Assembly: GCA_020650975.1 (NCBI GenBank)
Contig: JAIPMN010019362.1
Location: 1-64,000 of the forward strand
Source: Apostichopus californicus
Lineage: Eukaryota; Echinodermata; Holothuroidea; Aspidochirotida; Stichopodidae
Direction: 5' to 3'
DNA: 64,000 bases
Below the pieces are notes generated by a model, which made no database searches, was not told where the DNA came from, and saw only the letters and a list, made by a program, of their open reading frames with translations. The position numbers and the translations under genes are program-made. Shown piece by piece: positions 1 to 11,390 of this stretch (positions are counted from its first letter, which is position 1; every line of letters starts with the position of its first letter).

Positions 1-128
1 ACCTTCGGTCTCGCGGACCTTCGGTCTCGCGGACCTTCGGTCTCGCGGACCTTCGGTCTCGCGGACCTTCGGTCTCGCGGACCTTCGGTCTCGCGGACCT
101 TCGGTCTCGCGGACCTTCGGTCTCGTGG
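1..128. repeat. 16-bp minisatellite
   Basis: Almost eight head-to-tail copies of the unit ACCTTCGGTCTCGCGG, essentially identical; the last copy differs at one base. The array touches the window edge, so its true length is unknown. Such homogeneity means recent expansion or ongoing homogenisation. Confidence 0.97.
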
Positions 129-555
129 CCTGTAACCATATCATTTGGAAGAAATTTCAAAGCTTACCCAAGATACATTCACGACACAAGGTGATATTAT
201 CCCAGCATCAGCAAGGGATCGACCTGCTACCTATTTCTGATGACAATATGGGCTGTTGGCCCATAACAGTGAGAGTAAATGCCTCAGTGGCATCTTCGAA
301 CGAGCCTATCCATGACACCAGCATCTACAAAGATGTTTAGGAAATAATGGATAGTATTAATTTTTTAGACTTGTATGCTTTGTTAACATGGACCAGATGA
401 CCCAGACTTCTGTAATATAGAGTACTTACTCATTGTTTTGTACTTGTACTCACAGGCACTTGTAACATATTAGGCTATATACTTACTGTATACTATACTA
501 CAAGGTTGGACTGCAAACTGTCAGATTTGAAAAAATTGTGACTTTGTCCGTTGAT
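129..555. other. no gene recognised
   Basis: A 71-codon open frame lies at 125-340 (+), but it has no recognisable motif and no splice or start context that I can defend. The rest is AT-rich single-copy-looking DNA. Confidence 0.5.
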
Positions 556-1135
556 TCTTCAAAAATGGAAGTTCCTTGACTGGTAAAATGTCACCTGGCG
601 ACCACATTTGAACATGAATACTAGTTTCTGTACGAAGTTCGAACCAAAAAATGGAATTTGGAATGTTTTACATCCCAACGCGACACTCCCATTGACAGGG
701 TCTGACATGGTTGATATTTTGGGACTAGTTGTGAATGGGATAAGGGATTATTTCCAAACATAACGGTCAGTTGATTAAAGGTCAACAAAGATCAATTAGG
801 GGTCAAAAACTAGTATTTTTGCAATAACTTGGAGGGAACAAAATGTCCGTGAAGGTTGGGAGTTGCGCTATTGTAATCCAATAGTGGACTATTGGTTTTT
901 GGCCCCTAACTGACCTTTGGTGACCTTCACAGGCACCAAAAACAATAGGGCACACCTTCTCACTACGGCGCATCTATATACCAAGTTTGAGTCAAGTTCA
1001 ACTTTTCCTTGTTGATTTACAGTGCACCCAAGCAAGTGTCACAGACACATACACACACACGCATGCACACAAACATATACACACACACACGCCATGTAGA
1101 CTACATAGGTTCCTTTTGCTAAAGCAAGGAACCAA
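556..1135 (+). repeat. dispersed repeat, copy A, with (CA)n tail
   Basis: Matches in inverted orientation the segment at about 33570-33960; the shared core includes CTATTGTAATCCAATAGT and ACTAGTNTTT-type blocks. Its right end runs into an imperfect CA-rich stretch (1040-1095) followed by CGCCAT..., a tail also seen near 40403 and 42970. At 911-926 it carries two TGACCT half sites four bases apart (DR4 arrangement). No coding capacity is seen. Probably an old non-autonomous element; family unknown. Confidence 0.7.
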
Positions 1136-1907
1136 AAATGAAAATCATCAATAAATACTGTATTTGTTTTTCAGATACCCTGATGTGAAGCTCAAACCAG
1201 AGAGCAGCTATTATTATAACATTATGATAACACCATCCCTCTTGAAAACGAATTCAAATCAATTCCCTTTGTTTCTCTTTATATTATGTTCTGATATATT
1301 TTACAATAAGGATGCATGATTTTAGGTATGATTAATGTTAACTAATTTTAGTGTGGTCTACAGAAGTTTCACATCAACAACAAAAAGAGAGGTGAAATGT
1401 CACTTGCAATCATGTGAACGATTGACCCAGAAAACAAAGAAATACATCACAATTCCAGCTGGTAGTAGACCCTGTTGGGTCTCTAAGTCGTTTGATTCGC
1501 GTTCAGTAATGAAACTTGCGCTGTTCCCTACTGGTACTTACTCCCCTTTTGGCTACGACTACAGACCCTGGACAACCTGCTTAAATTATTTACGAGCGTC
1601 TTTGTTAACCTTTATTTTCTCCCTAGAAAATAAAGGGAGTTTATTTGACTAATCATGGCAACGCTTTCATTTAATAACAACAACAACACATATGAATATT
1701 CACTACTTATAATCATGTTCAGCGTCACAAACAAAATATGGCGACCAGTTAACCACAAAACTTTAGGTTGATCATCCAAAATGCATCTATTCAGCTCGGT
1801 GTAGAACCAGAATCATTAAAAAATCAGCAAATTGAGGCCATCTTCTCTATATTGACTGGTTGTTGAAAGAGTTTAATTTACCAAAGCGTCTAACGTTATT
1901 ACAGCAG
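1136..1907. other. no gene recognised
   Basis: Contains a 105-codon open frame (1335-1652, +) of odd composition with no family resemblance, flanked by AT-rich DNA. Just before 1908 the sequence reads TTACAGCAG, the likely 3' splice site of the next exon. Confidence 0.5.
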
Positions 1908-2184
1908 GGACCGGTTCTGCGACTGCACTAACGTTAGGTATTGTTATTGTTGTGTCTCTTATGAAAGACCAACTTGATATTCTAAAGAAACAGGCCATAC
2001 GGGCCGTTAACTTAACATCTCTTTCATCGGAAGAAAAACACCATTTTGAAAATGCTTTTTCTGGTATAGCATTTACCAGCCCAGAATATTTACTTGGAGC
2101 AGGTTTGGAATTTGTTTCAAGTCAGGAAGTGCAAAAAAGCCTCATTGCTATTTGTGTGGATGAAAGCCATTGTGTGGTTAAATG
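1908..2184 (+). CDS. RecQ-type DNA helicase, internal exon (motif I to motif II)
   Basis: The frame is open from a 3' splice site (CAGCAG at 1902-1907) to a perfect donor GTAAGT at 2185. In order it reads a Walker-A-like GTGSATAL, the hydrophobic strand VIVVSLMKDQLD (RecQ motif Ia is typically SPLxSLMKDQ), an FTSPEYLL block, and IAICVDESHCVVKW, equivalent to the DExH box (DEAHC...W) of RecQ helicases. The Trp codon after the DExH box is split by the donor, which supports a real exon. RecQ proteins unwind DNA 3' to 5' using ATP. Oddities: the Walker A lacks the usual GK(S/T), and the segment between motifs I and Ia is shorter than usual, so this copy may be degenerate. No further helicase exons were recognised nearby. 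It could be a host paralogue or a transposon-borne copy. Confidence 0.7.
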
Positions 2185-3525
2185 GTAAGTAAATCAGGCA
2201 GACTAACTTTACTTTGTTAAAATTTGTAACTAAGTAATTAGGCCTATCAGTATCAATAACATACACTTAGTATTGCACTGCTGACGCTACCATAGAGTTA
2301 AACTTTTTGACCTTTTACAACGGTTATAATTTTATAACGGTTATCTTGATTGGCTAATGTTGGTCAATTACGTCACATAAACAACAGAATTTAAATATTG
2401 ATGAGCAGTGTCGTGAATATTTTGATATTCATGTTTACATATATTAAGCTATATGTCTAAAGGCGTTAAGGCGGACAGTTACCAGGGCATACCGGTACGC
2501 AATGAGATCGGCAAGACAAGTTAACGGCGGGTAAACGGAATTACTTCGCCGAAAACGTCTTTACAAAGGCTAAGCTGGTAGGGGTCATACTTACTTTAAT
2601 TGCATTTCAGATATTTAATGTAAAATGTCGGCCCCATTATGAATTTAAAATGAGGATAACTCGGAAAGGAAACAATATTTTTGATAACATTTATTAGATA
2701 TGTTTTTCATATGCTCCACTTCCATAAACCATATTACAAAACTATCTGGGGGTCGTTTCCCTTCAAGAAACTGTTTCATTTGGATTATAACCTTAGACAG
2801 ATGAGGTAGATTTTAAATGTGTAGGTGATTTGACCAAGGAAGGGTAAACGTAATTTATAATGGGTTGCAAACAATCAGATGAAGAAATAAGTTCAAACTA
2901 ACCATATTATGAAATACCTATTGGAACTTAACTGGAATATAGCCATGCTAACTTTTTGCCTGAAAAACACAAAATTTGAGATGGTATTTCTGGTTGTTAA
3001 TGGATGAGTTGTGATACTTCTGTCTTCTTTTGCTTTCATCTCTAGTTTTACAATGTATAGGCCTATAGGTTTCAATCTTTCTCACTGATTATGAGTCTTT
3101 AATATCAGTTGTTATTAAGCCTCTGTTTCTGGACAATATTATTTAATAAATTATTCCAGGACTAAACTCTGAATGTCATTTTCATTACAATAAATTAAGG
3201 CTCGGACAGTGTCCCAAATTGCCCTACTCCTTTCCCGTGGAGCCCCGCAAAATATTCCTTACCAACAGCAGGCATTGTTTGTTTTACCAGTAAGTTGATA
3301 CCTGTAAAGAAGAATTTCAAGCATACACCTCATCCTCTTACCTGAGATAATCTTGTTCTTGCATCATTTCTTCTTTGGACCGAAGTATCCTGCAGAAGTG
3401 AAACGGTTCTTCACATATTAGCACCAATAGAGTATATACCTGATTTATTTATTAATATCTTTTCTCAATGAGACTGATTAAAGCAAGAGCACCAATGCTC
3501 CAAGCTCATACCTTTTTAGAGTTAA
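2185..3525. other. intron or intergenic DNA, no gene recognised
   Basis: AT-rich. Two direct copies of AACGGTTAT occur near 2320-2345, and a CCAAT-like GATTGGCTAA follows. The short open frames on both strands have no family features. Confidence 0.5.
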
Positions 3526-3529
3526 AAAA

Positions 3530-3611
3530 TTGTTTGCCTATAATTTTGTGGGCCCTAGAAAAAATTTTGGCCAAAAATTTTTGTACGGCCCACAAAATTA
3601 TAGGCAAACAA
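3530..3611. repeat. perfect 25-bp inverted repeat (stem-loop)
   Basis: Arms at 3530-3554 and 3587-3611 are exact reverse complements over 25 bp, around a 32-base AT-rich loop. The outer flanks (AAAAA/TTTTT) extend the pairing imperfectly. It resembles the end or core of a foldback-type miniature element. No target duplication was identified. Confidence 0.85.
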
Positions 3612-3699
3612 ATTTTTATAAGGGCCTTCAAAATGTTCCCAGGCTCCCCAAAAATGAGGGCGCAAAAAATAAGGGCATAACAAAATTGTCCCCCAAAAA

Positions 3700-4240
3700 A
3701 TGTAAGTACCAAACCATTCTTAAAGCAATTAATATGACTTGTCTCATTTTGACTGATTCCATGAAATGGTTCATAGGTGATTTTGGCCCGAAAAATCATG
3801 AAAACCCGAAAGGAGGCACTACCAAAGTACCATCATGAAAAATGCTCAACATTGTACCATATAATTTGTAGGAAAAGAAGCATTTGGAGTGATTTCATGA
3901 AATGGCCCATACACAACCTTTGGTCTGAAATTCCCAAACACCCTACTGAAACACTATCATGACAAAGCCCTCAACATTGTGGTCATACAATCTGTAGGAA
4001 AAGATTCATTTTGAATTATTTCATAAAAAGCCCCATATGGCCCACAGCTGACATTAGACCAGAAGTTTCTGAAAACCCAAAAGTAAGCACAAACCCTCAA
4101 CACTGTAACATACAATCTGTAGCATAAGCATTTTGCCCGATTCCATAAAATGGCCCATGGGCAATATGTACCTTGGACTTGGACATCATCAAGGTACCAC
4201 TACCACCTTGGAACTTATCATTGTACTCACTATGGCAAAC
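3700..4240. repeat. degenerate ~130-bp tandem repeat
   Basis: About four diverged units, each containing CCTCAACATTGTA, ATCTGTAGGAAAAG and ATGAAATGGCCCA or close variants (for example at 3845-3910, 3970-4040, 4095-4160). Related single units occur at 9035-9090 and 9925-10020. Non-coding. Confidence 0.75.
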
Positions 4241-5640
4241 AAACATACCAATGTATACAAGATCCATTCAAATTTATATTGTTAATATTCTCAGTATTTG
4301 ACACATGTTGACCTAAAATGACCTTTGACCTCGACTACAATCATTATGGTTCATCTACTTTAATAATCGATAATTATATTTTGGCTGACCAAGAAGTACT
4401 ATTGAGGAGGGTTTTGCTGATTGGAATAGTTGGATCAAATTTGAAGAGATATAGCTTCAGTCTACACAGGTTACGCAGTCCCTTAGGGCATCAATAAGTA
4501 GGCACCTACCCAACCCTCCACCAACAATGATGTTTTACTCAGCTCAGCAAGGACCTGCAGATTGATGCTGGTGGTCCTAGGGGACTCCAGAATGTGAATC
4601 AAAGCATTCCACTCAAGGGTTAATTTGGGAAGCAGTATTCCAATATTACCTGGTTCTGGTCCAAGGCAAGAGATTCTGAAAATTCTTCATCTTGCCTACA
4701 GAGAAGACAATCAGGACCTGTCAATGTCCTTGCACAGACCTGACATACATTCTGTAAACAAAGAAAAGCACGCTGGTGAAACGGCAAACTTTAAAAACCC
4801 TTCACCCCATGCAAGTTGATAAACATTAATAATAACAAGAAGTAACAGGTGGAGCTGTGATTCCATGCTGTATTTGGATGACAACTTTCGGGTGGCTAAG
4901 ATAGCTTAAGTTATGTTTACAAGTTACAATGGGAAACTCCACCCGCTTATAAATATCAATGACAGACCAATCCATGTTTTATATAGTACAAGCATGTGCC
5001 TCACCTTCAACTGATTTCATAACATCAACTTTGTTCCTCACTTCGAACCAATTATTTTCACCAACCTTGGTGAAAATTGGTTGATGCTTCAGGCTCTGGG
5101 CTGGGGAAGCAAGTTGAACATTTACACAACAGTTGACTCGTGGTGACCACAGATGACCTTTGACCTGTACAACCTTTGTTCCTCACCACTAACTGATGAC
5201 CTACTGTATACAAACTTCCATGAAAATTAGTTACAATTCCATTTCCTCTCATTATTTTCTACATGCAAAATTTATAATTACATGTGATTCTCGTAAAATA
5301 TTGGCAATATTCTGAAGCCTCGTCCTACAATGTTTTACGTATACATAGCCATATATAATGTCAACAGTGTTTACATTTAATGTCATTTTCTTATTTCAGC
5401 TTCTCAGTTTCGCGTGAAACTGATCAGAAATACAAACCAGTTGGCAAAGCCAGTTAAGCTAAGAGGTGGCTTGAATAATGAACCAGAAACCCCAATGTTT
5501 TTGGAAGCAAAGGTACAAGCCCTTAGCATTTGATCCATGTTGGATCTCCAACTGACATTTGACCCTTTTTTGATCACCGAGGGTGCACACATCACATATT
5601 GTGTGATACATGTCAAAGTTGTACTACCAGGTATGATGTG
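4241..5640. repeat. dispersed non-coding repeats with two perfect DR1 motifs
   Basis: Consists of diverged pieces of the same family as 6985-7615 and 42500-42965 (phrases about tracts like CATCTACT, TACAAGG, TTTGACCTC). TGACCTTTGACCT, the reverse complement of a nuclear-receptor DR1 site, occurs exactly at 4319-4331 and 5154-5166. Short open frames here are not convincing. Confidence 0.55.
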
Positions 5641-6065
5641 TTATGTGGAGCCTACTAAGCTGGTTACAAGGTTTTCATTATTTTCACCTCTGCTGACCTT
5701 GGAATGCCCATAAAAAATATCAGGATCATCTCATCAATATTCAGAACCTACCTACCAAATAAGAGATTTATGCAAGCTGTGACTACTGAGATAGCCTGAT
5801 TACAAGGACTTCAGTATTTGACCTTGATTGATCTCTGACTAGTTACATTCAGTGGGAACCTACAAAGCAAGTATGAGATTCATCAGTTGATACTACAGAG
5901 TTAGCCCATACAGGGTTTTCACTGTAGCTGACCTGTTGCCCTCAAATGAGCTTTGACTTCTTCTATTACTATCTGTATGGTTCATCTACATAAGAGCCTA
6001 CTTTCCAATGTTTCCATGTATGAGATTCATTTAAATTACATTGTGTCACATATACAAACAGTCAT
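5641..6065. repeat. degenerate tandem copies of the TGACCT-type repeat
   Basis: Three or four diverged units of about 130-140 bp, each with a sequence like GAGATTCAT, then TACAGAGTTAGCC, then GGTTTTCACTGTAGCTGACC. The family is shared with 6985-7615. A G-run lies just beyond at about 6105-6117. Confidence 0.6.
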
Positions 6066-6233
6066 GCACATGCCATCATTGAAACAGTGGCAAGAGTGGT
6101 GGTGGGGGGGGGGGGGCAACCCTAACAACAGTTGGCTTACTTTCAAATACAATTTTTCATAATGTTTGTACAGAAAGTCGAGTTGACAAAATCGACGGCA
6201 GACAAAAGGTGAAGTTTAAAAAACAACTGACTG

Positions 6234-6478
6234 TCAACTAACCAGACTTTGTAATGCCAATGGCTCTTTTGGTTTGATATAGATGCATCTTTTGGACCTG
6301 TCCTTCTTTAGGCTTGCAGGGGTGCAATCGTCTGATAATGGGACCAGATCCCCATTGGCTTTGCTGAGGGAAAATATCAGTTTCTTGCCTCTCAGAACTT
6401 CAAACTGCTGCCAAACAAACTCTTCAAATTGTGTGTGGTTTAGGTTTGCAGGAACTTCACACTCCTCTGGGAGATTAC
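6234..6478 (-). CDS. unidentified protein, terminal exon
   Basis: On the minus strand a strong 3' splice site (GAACTTTTTTCAG) ends at 6479, followed by an open frame to a stop at 6234. It encodes about 80 residues starting GNLPEECEVP and containing FEEFVWQQFEVLRGKKL, PLSDDCTP and a C-terminal CIYIKPKEPL. The pattern of an acidic/aromatic helix, then a beta-rich KRCIYIKP strand, is coherent and protein-like, but I cannot assign it. It vaguely resembles the region ahead of HECT-like domains in invertebrate G2E3-like proteins (inference, weak). Incoming phase is 1. No partner exon was found upstream that joins in phase. Confidence 0.45.
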
Positions 6479-6741
6479 CTGAAAAAAGTTCAGTTATAGC
6501 ATCATTCATACCTTACATTACTATCATGACCAGTGCTTTTGTTGATAAGTGCAAACACTTGCATCTTGAATCAAGGTACATATTGGTGATCAATATAAAC
6601 TTCCAAGTTTTCAAGAAATGGTGACCTCTAACACAAAATGTGTTAGCCAGCTACTTTGTCTGAATGAAAATAATTTGAAATGATATTGTATATACCTCAT
6701 CCAAAATTAAGGGTTGTACTCTCACAATGCACAAACTTAAG

Positions 6742-6962
6742 TACCGTATTTATCCCATTAAACGCCCCCTCCCTAATAAAGGCCCCCCTAAAATTCCCAT
6801 CAAAATTCAGCAAACAAAATTGTCCGAAAATACCCGACATGTGCTTAGGCTATGTACAAACGTATGTGCAAGCCTATATGGGCTAGGCCCGAGCATGTAC
6901 ATAACATCGTAAAAATTTACCCCTAATAAACGCCCCCCATTTGAAAAATGTTAAATACGGTA
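6742..6962. mobile_element. 221-bp terminal-inverted-repeat miniature element
   Basis: Begins TACCGTATTTA (6742-6752) and ends with its exact reverse complement (6952-6962). Near each end is a copy of an AATAAACGCCCCC-type block in inverted arrangement. The outermost TA may be the duplicated target, as in Tc1/mariner-like elements, but no longer target duplication is visible. It has no coding capacity, so it would be a non-autonomous MITE. Confidence 0.75.
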
Positions 6963-6984
6963 TGAGATGCATCCAAAGGTCAGA

Positions 6985-7615
6985 TGACCTTGTTTCAAAG
7001 CAAAATTGTCCAAATATTGCTTAAGTTGGCACTGCTAAGTTATGATGGTTACAAGCTTTTTAGTGTGTCACCACCAACAAAATCAATAGAGTCCAGCTAC
7101 CCACTAAGGCCAACCCACATACAGAGTATGAGATTAATCAAAGTTGGCACTGTTGATTTATGGCAGTTACAAGGTTTTCAAGATTTCACCCTTGTTGACC
7201 TCAAATGACCTATGATCTCTAACATCATCAATAGGTTCGTTCATCTACTCACTGAGTATGAGATCAATCCAAGCTGGCATTGCTGAGTTAAGGTGGTTAT
7301 AAGGCTTTCTGGGTTTGACCCCTGTTGACCTCAAATAACCTTTGACATCTAACATAATCAAAAGGGTTGGTCTACTCACTAAAGCCAACCCACACGCTAA
7401 GTATGAGGTCAATCTAAGTTGGAACTGCTGAGTTATTGCAGTTACAAGGTTTTCAATGTTTCACCACTGTTGACCCAACATGACCTTTGACCTTTACACA
7501 ATCAATAGGTTTCATGTACTCACCGAGGCCAACCCATATACCAAGTATGAGATTAATCTTAGTTGGCACAGCTGAGCAATATGTCCGTTACAAGGTTTCC
7601 TCAAATATATATGGT
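6985..7615. repeat. tandem repeat, about five units of 115-145 bp
   Basis: Recurring landmarks are TGAGTTATGGCAGTTACAAGG (variants near 7036, 7151, 7285, 7430, 7572), then a TTTGACCCCTGTTGACCTCAA-like block, then CTACTCACTAAAGCCAACCCA. A perfect TGACCTTTGACCT is at 7481-7493. Same family as 42500-42965, where the period is 135 bp. Confidence 0.85.
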
Positions 7616-9035
7616 AAATTCCATGTAAACAGGCATTGGACCATAACAAATTTAAAAAATTTGTTAATGGTAAGTGAATCTTCTTTAATGATGCATTACT
7701 ATGACTAGTTTCATAACCAATTTTTCTTCTTGAAAAAAAAAGTCCTGTCAAGTGGAAAATATTTGCTGTCCTCAGTCGCCACCATACATCATTTTTCCAA
7801 CAAAAATTGTATGAATTTGAGGACCAACTTCCCTAGATAATTTGTTCAACCAAATAGCAGATTCATTCTATATTTACTATTCAATAATGTTGATATACCA
7901 TTCATGTTTTCAAATGCAGAGTCCAATTTGCATTGTGACAAGTCATTTGTCATTAACGTGGGTGACCTAAGTGAGATTTTCAAAATCTCACACAGTAACA
8001 CCCGTCACGTTCATTTTTAACACAAAAGTTACGTAGAAGTCAGCAATGGTCACAAAATAATAAAATATTCTGGATCTTCTAAATTTACAATCACATAAAA
8101 TCATAACATCAGTTTCATCCAAGAGTAATTAATGTAAGTTAATTATTTTTAGTAATTAAAAGTTGTTACACCCGTCACAGAAAGTGTGACCAATAAAACA
8201 TTACCAATAAAACATTCCATAACTTTAATAATGAGTGTGTAATTGCATGACACCGCTAATTTGCTGGATATTTATCAGTGAATAATGGTGACATGTGTTT
8301 GTACTTTCTCTGAATGTAAGGTCAGTATAATTTTGAACTCAGTATGTCATTGCTAGGGATATAACCAACATGTCTTTGAACTGCAGCAATCATTGTGGCA
8401 CCAATCGCCTTTTTTTTTGAATTTGTTACTATACACTCACTCATGAAGAATAATTTCATGGTATATTTGATACAAACAAGTTTTTCTCTATATCACCATC
8501 AATGAACTGTGATTAAACAAAGTTTAGTTAATTGAATTCACTCTTGTAACATCTGGTACAAAAGTGTGATGGGTGTTACATGTGCAGTTTGATGATAGTC
8601 AAAGAGTACCAATCTTGACTGTTTTAGCATACTGTACCACTCCAATATTCTCCTTGGACCTCTTGTTAATTACTATTTTCCTCAGGAACTAGTCTATGCA
8701 ATTGCATTACATCTCTCATGCTGTGGTTTATTTCATAATTGTCTTAGATCAACATTGATTTCTTTCAACTGTGGCTGGTGACAAACCCTCTACATTGCAG
8801 CTCTACAATGAACACCCCTATTTTTTGCAGAGCAATGTATTTTTTTGACAAATGACAAATCTTATACAAGAAATTTGATTTCAAATGATGCTAAATGTTG
8901 CACCAGATTGCATGTGAGGGTACTTAATTTTTCAAACATTTCACAAAGGTGTGTGGGACACCCCCTCCCCTCAGACACCGCCCCCAGGATGGCGATCACT
9001 GGAGGCCACGTCCCATCTTTTCCAGAATCCTAGAT
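7616..9035. other. no gene recognised
   Basis: AT-rich DNA. A perfect short hairpin, GTGAGATTTT-C-AAAATCTCAC, lies at 7972-7992. GTTACACCCGTCAC or close variants occur near 7998, 8165 and 8573, suggesting a diverged local repeat. Confidence 0.5.
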
Positions 9036-10400
9036 CCCGCCGTGCAATGTACCATAAAATTTGAAGGAAAAGAAGCATATTGAGTGTATTCACAAAATTA
9101 CATTCCCTTCCTCCTCTATACTATTTCACTGTTCTCTATTCTAAACCACCTTCCCTCTTTTTGGACAGGTCTTTGCCTTCAATTCCTGGGAAATTTGTAC
9201 ACACTCTCTCCTAAAATACTACTGACCTACCCTATTAAAATCTCTCCCCTGTACCTAAGCAGACAATGGACATTTGCCTCTCTAAACTCACAAGTTCACC
9301 TTTCAAGAATTATTCCTTGCTCCCTACATACTAGTACCATGGAGTTAGAATAACTCCTTAGAATCGGCGAGTGCTGATTGGCTAAAGGCCTCCCCTACTT
9401 ACAGTACACAGTTAATAACAACTTGGACTCCTGCTTTAATTCCACTAGAGGTTCTGCAAAAGCCTAACCACAAATGTAAACACACACTCACACTGCAGAC
9501 ACTGTGGGACAAGTTAAAGGAGATTTGGAGAGAGGTGTAAACTTATATTTTTTTAAAAGAATGGGGATTAATTATAATTAATTAACCTTTGAGCAAAAAT
9601 TAATAGGCATCACCTTATTCATACACAATCCAAAAATCATCAGTTCAACTTTTAATATGATCCATCAAAATCTTGAGGAGATTGAGATATTTGAAAATAT
9701 TACAAAGAATGACCCTCGATGACCCCCTAAATGACATTTTACTTACATTCCTGAACACCCCTTTTACCCCTCATCCCGAGGAACGTTGTCACCAAGTTTC
9801 ATTATAATTGGGCATACACTGTATGGACAGAGGCAATTTTAAAATATGGGGCTGTGGCCCGGGCCACAAAAGACCCCTACTGTAGCTGACCTTTGATTCC
9901 TGAACACCCTGAAGGTAGCACTACTACAGTACTATCGTGACAATCCCTCAACATTGTACAATGGAATCTGTAGGAGAAGCATTTTGTGTATTTGCACAAA
10001 ATGGCCCATTACGGCCCACAGGTGACTTTTGACCCCAAATTTCACACCACGTCCTCTGATGGCCCCAAACCCAATAGTCGGTACTTATGTCCAAGTTTCA
10101 TAAAATTCCATTCAACACTGTGCGAATGGGAATGGTTTTACCGATTGTTGACGGATAGAGTGTTAGACGTCGCACTGTAACAAAAGCTCATGTCACCAGC
10201 ATACTGGTGTGAGCTAAAAATGATGCTTTAACCATTCTCACATTTGAGCAATATAAACTGAAGTTGTGAATACCAAATAAATTGGGGGGAAATGTAACAT
10301 TTTATAGAGAAAATTGGAGTGGACTAACATATATAAAACATATAAAAGGGTGCAATACCATATAAAAGTAGCCATTTCAACTCGATTTTATATTACTGCA
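9036..10400. repeat. diverged dispersed repeats, no gene
   Basis: Units related to 3700-4240 are seen at 9035-9090 and 9895-10050 (CCTCAACATTGTA, ATCTGTAGGAGAAG, AAAATGGCCCAT). Between them is AT-rich DNA with pyrimidine-rich stretches whose open frames look accidental. Confidence 0.5.
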
Positions 10401-10913
10401 CAGTGCACTGTAGCCTAAAGTTTGTTACTGGTGTAAGCGAGCTTGTGACGTTGACCGCGCCTCCATTTCCACGGGGGAGAGTTTTGGGCTGTTGCATTCT
10501 GCAGTTGTACCATTTAGGCCACTAGGCTAGGCCCATACAAATTTCGAAGAAAAAAATTAGGCCGCTAAAACCACAGGCGCTCGTAACGTTAGTATACTAG
10601 CGCTAATACACACCTATATAATATATGACATGGCTAAAACAGGATTGCCCTAATTAATACCACCACTCACCAGTGGCAGCCCACTGACATTATGCCTATC
10701 ACTGATCAATGCGTTTGACCTAACGAACGATACGAGCGTGTGACGTGATGCTGAATTTTTATTCCCATTTCGATATGGCATTTCGGATTCTTCGAAGTGG
10801 GAAAAATTGCGCGCGCGGGATCAGCGCGGGATAAACATGAGCAGTTATAAATAGCAAATACTTTAGGCCTAGCCTAGGCCTACTTGACACGTTAGCTTAG
10901 CCTGAGTTACTAC

Positions 10914-11044
10914 CTTTCAGTAAAACTTTCTACAAAATCTGTATCCAGTGCATCGTCCACAGATTGATTTATCCCATTCTGCATACGAAGAATAGCAGGG
11001 AGAATTCTTCTTGGTGCAGGTCTTGAGCTGGATGGAGGATTCAT
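10914..11044 (-). CDS. candidate first coding exon, unknown protein
   Basis: An ATG at 11044 opens 43 codons (MNPPSSSRPAPRRILPAI..., ending DTDFVESFTER) that run into a 5' splice site (AAAG/GTAGTA) at 10913. The segment is Ser/Pro/Arg-rich then acidic, typical of a flexible N-terminus. It sits at the edge of a CpG-richer stretch (10440-11370), with ATTGGCTATTG and an ETS-like GCGGAAGTGCG upstream, as expected for a leftward-transcribed gene. No product recognised. The outgoing phase is 2, and I found no certain next exon. Confidence 0.4.
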
Positions 11045-11390
11045 CGTATAGTAATACAGTAATACAAGCCACTGACTGCTCAGACAGAATAAATGCCACA
11101 GACCTAGCCTGTTGGCTGTTGCACCGTACACATATGTATATGTATGCACTGCGCGGGTATTTTATTACTACGCGTTGGTATACTAGTAGTAGTTGTAGTG
11201 CTAGTGTAGGTAGCTACATTTTCTTACAACTCACAATTTGTTTGTAAACACTTGTAACCACAGAAATATTTAACACTTTGTTTGTAACAGGGACTATGAT
11301 TGGCTATTGCAGCTACTAGGCGTCATTTTCGGCGGATGTCCTCTATTTTCAGCGGAAGTGCGTAAATGTGTACACATTTGCTGCACAGTC
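11045..11390 (-). promoter_or_regulatory. candidate promoter region
   Basis: CpG-richer than its surroundings. It includes a CCAAT-box core (GATTGGCTATTG, near 11298), CGGCGGATG and an ETS-like GCGGAAGTGCG (near 11353). It lies directly upstream of the candidate first exon at 10914-11044. Motif reading only; no direct proof of transcription. Confidence 0.35.

Noticed and set aside
1335-1652. 105-codon plus-strand open frame
   Set aside because: No family motif, odd composition, no start or splice context; probably chance.
9084-9353. 89-codon plus-strand open frame
   Set aside because: Lies in pyrimidine-rich low-complexity DNA and looks accidental.
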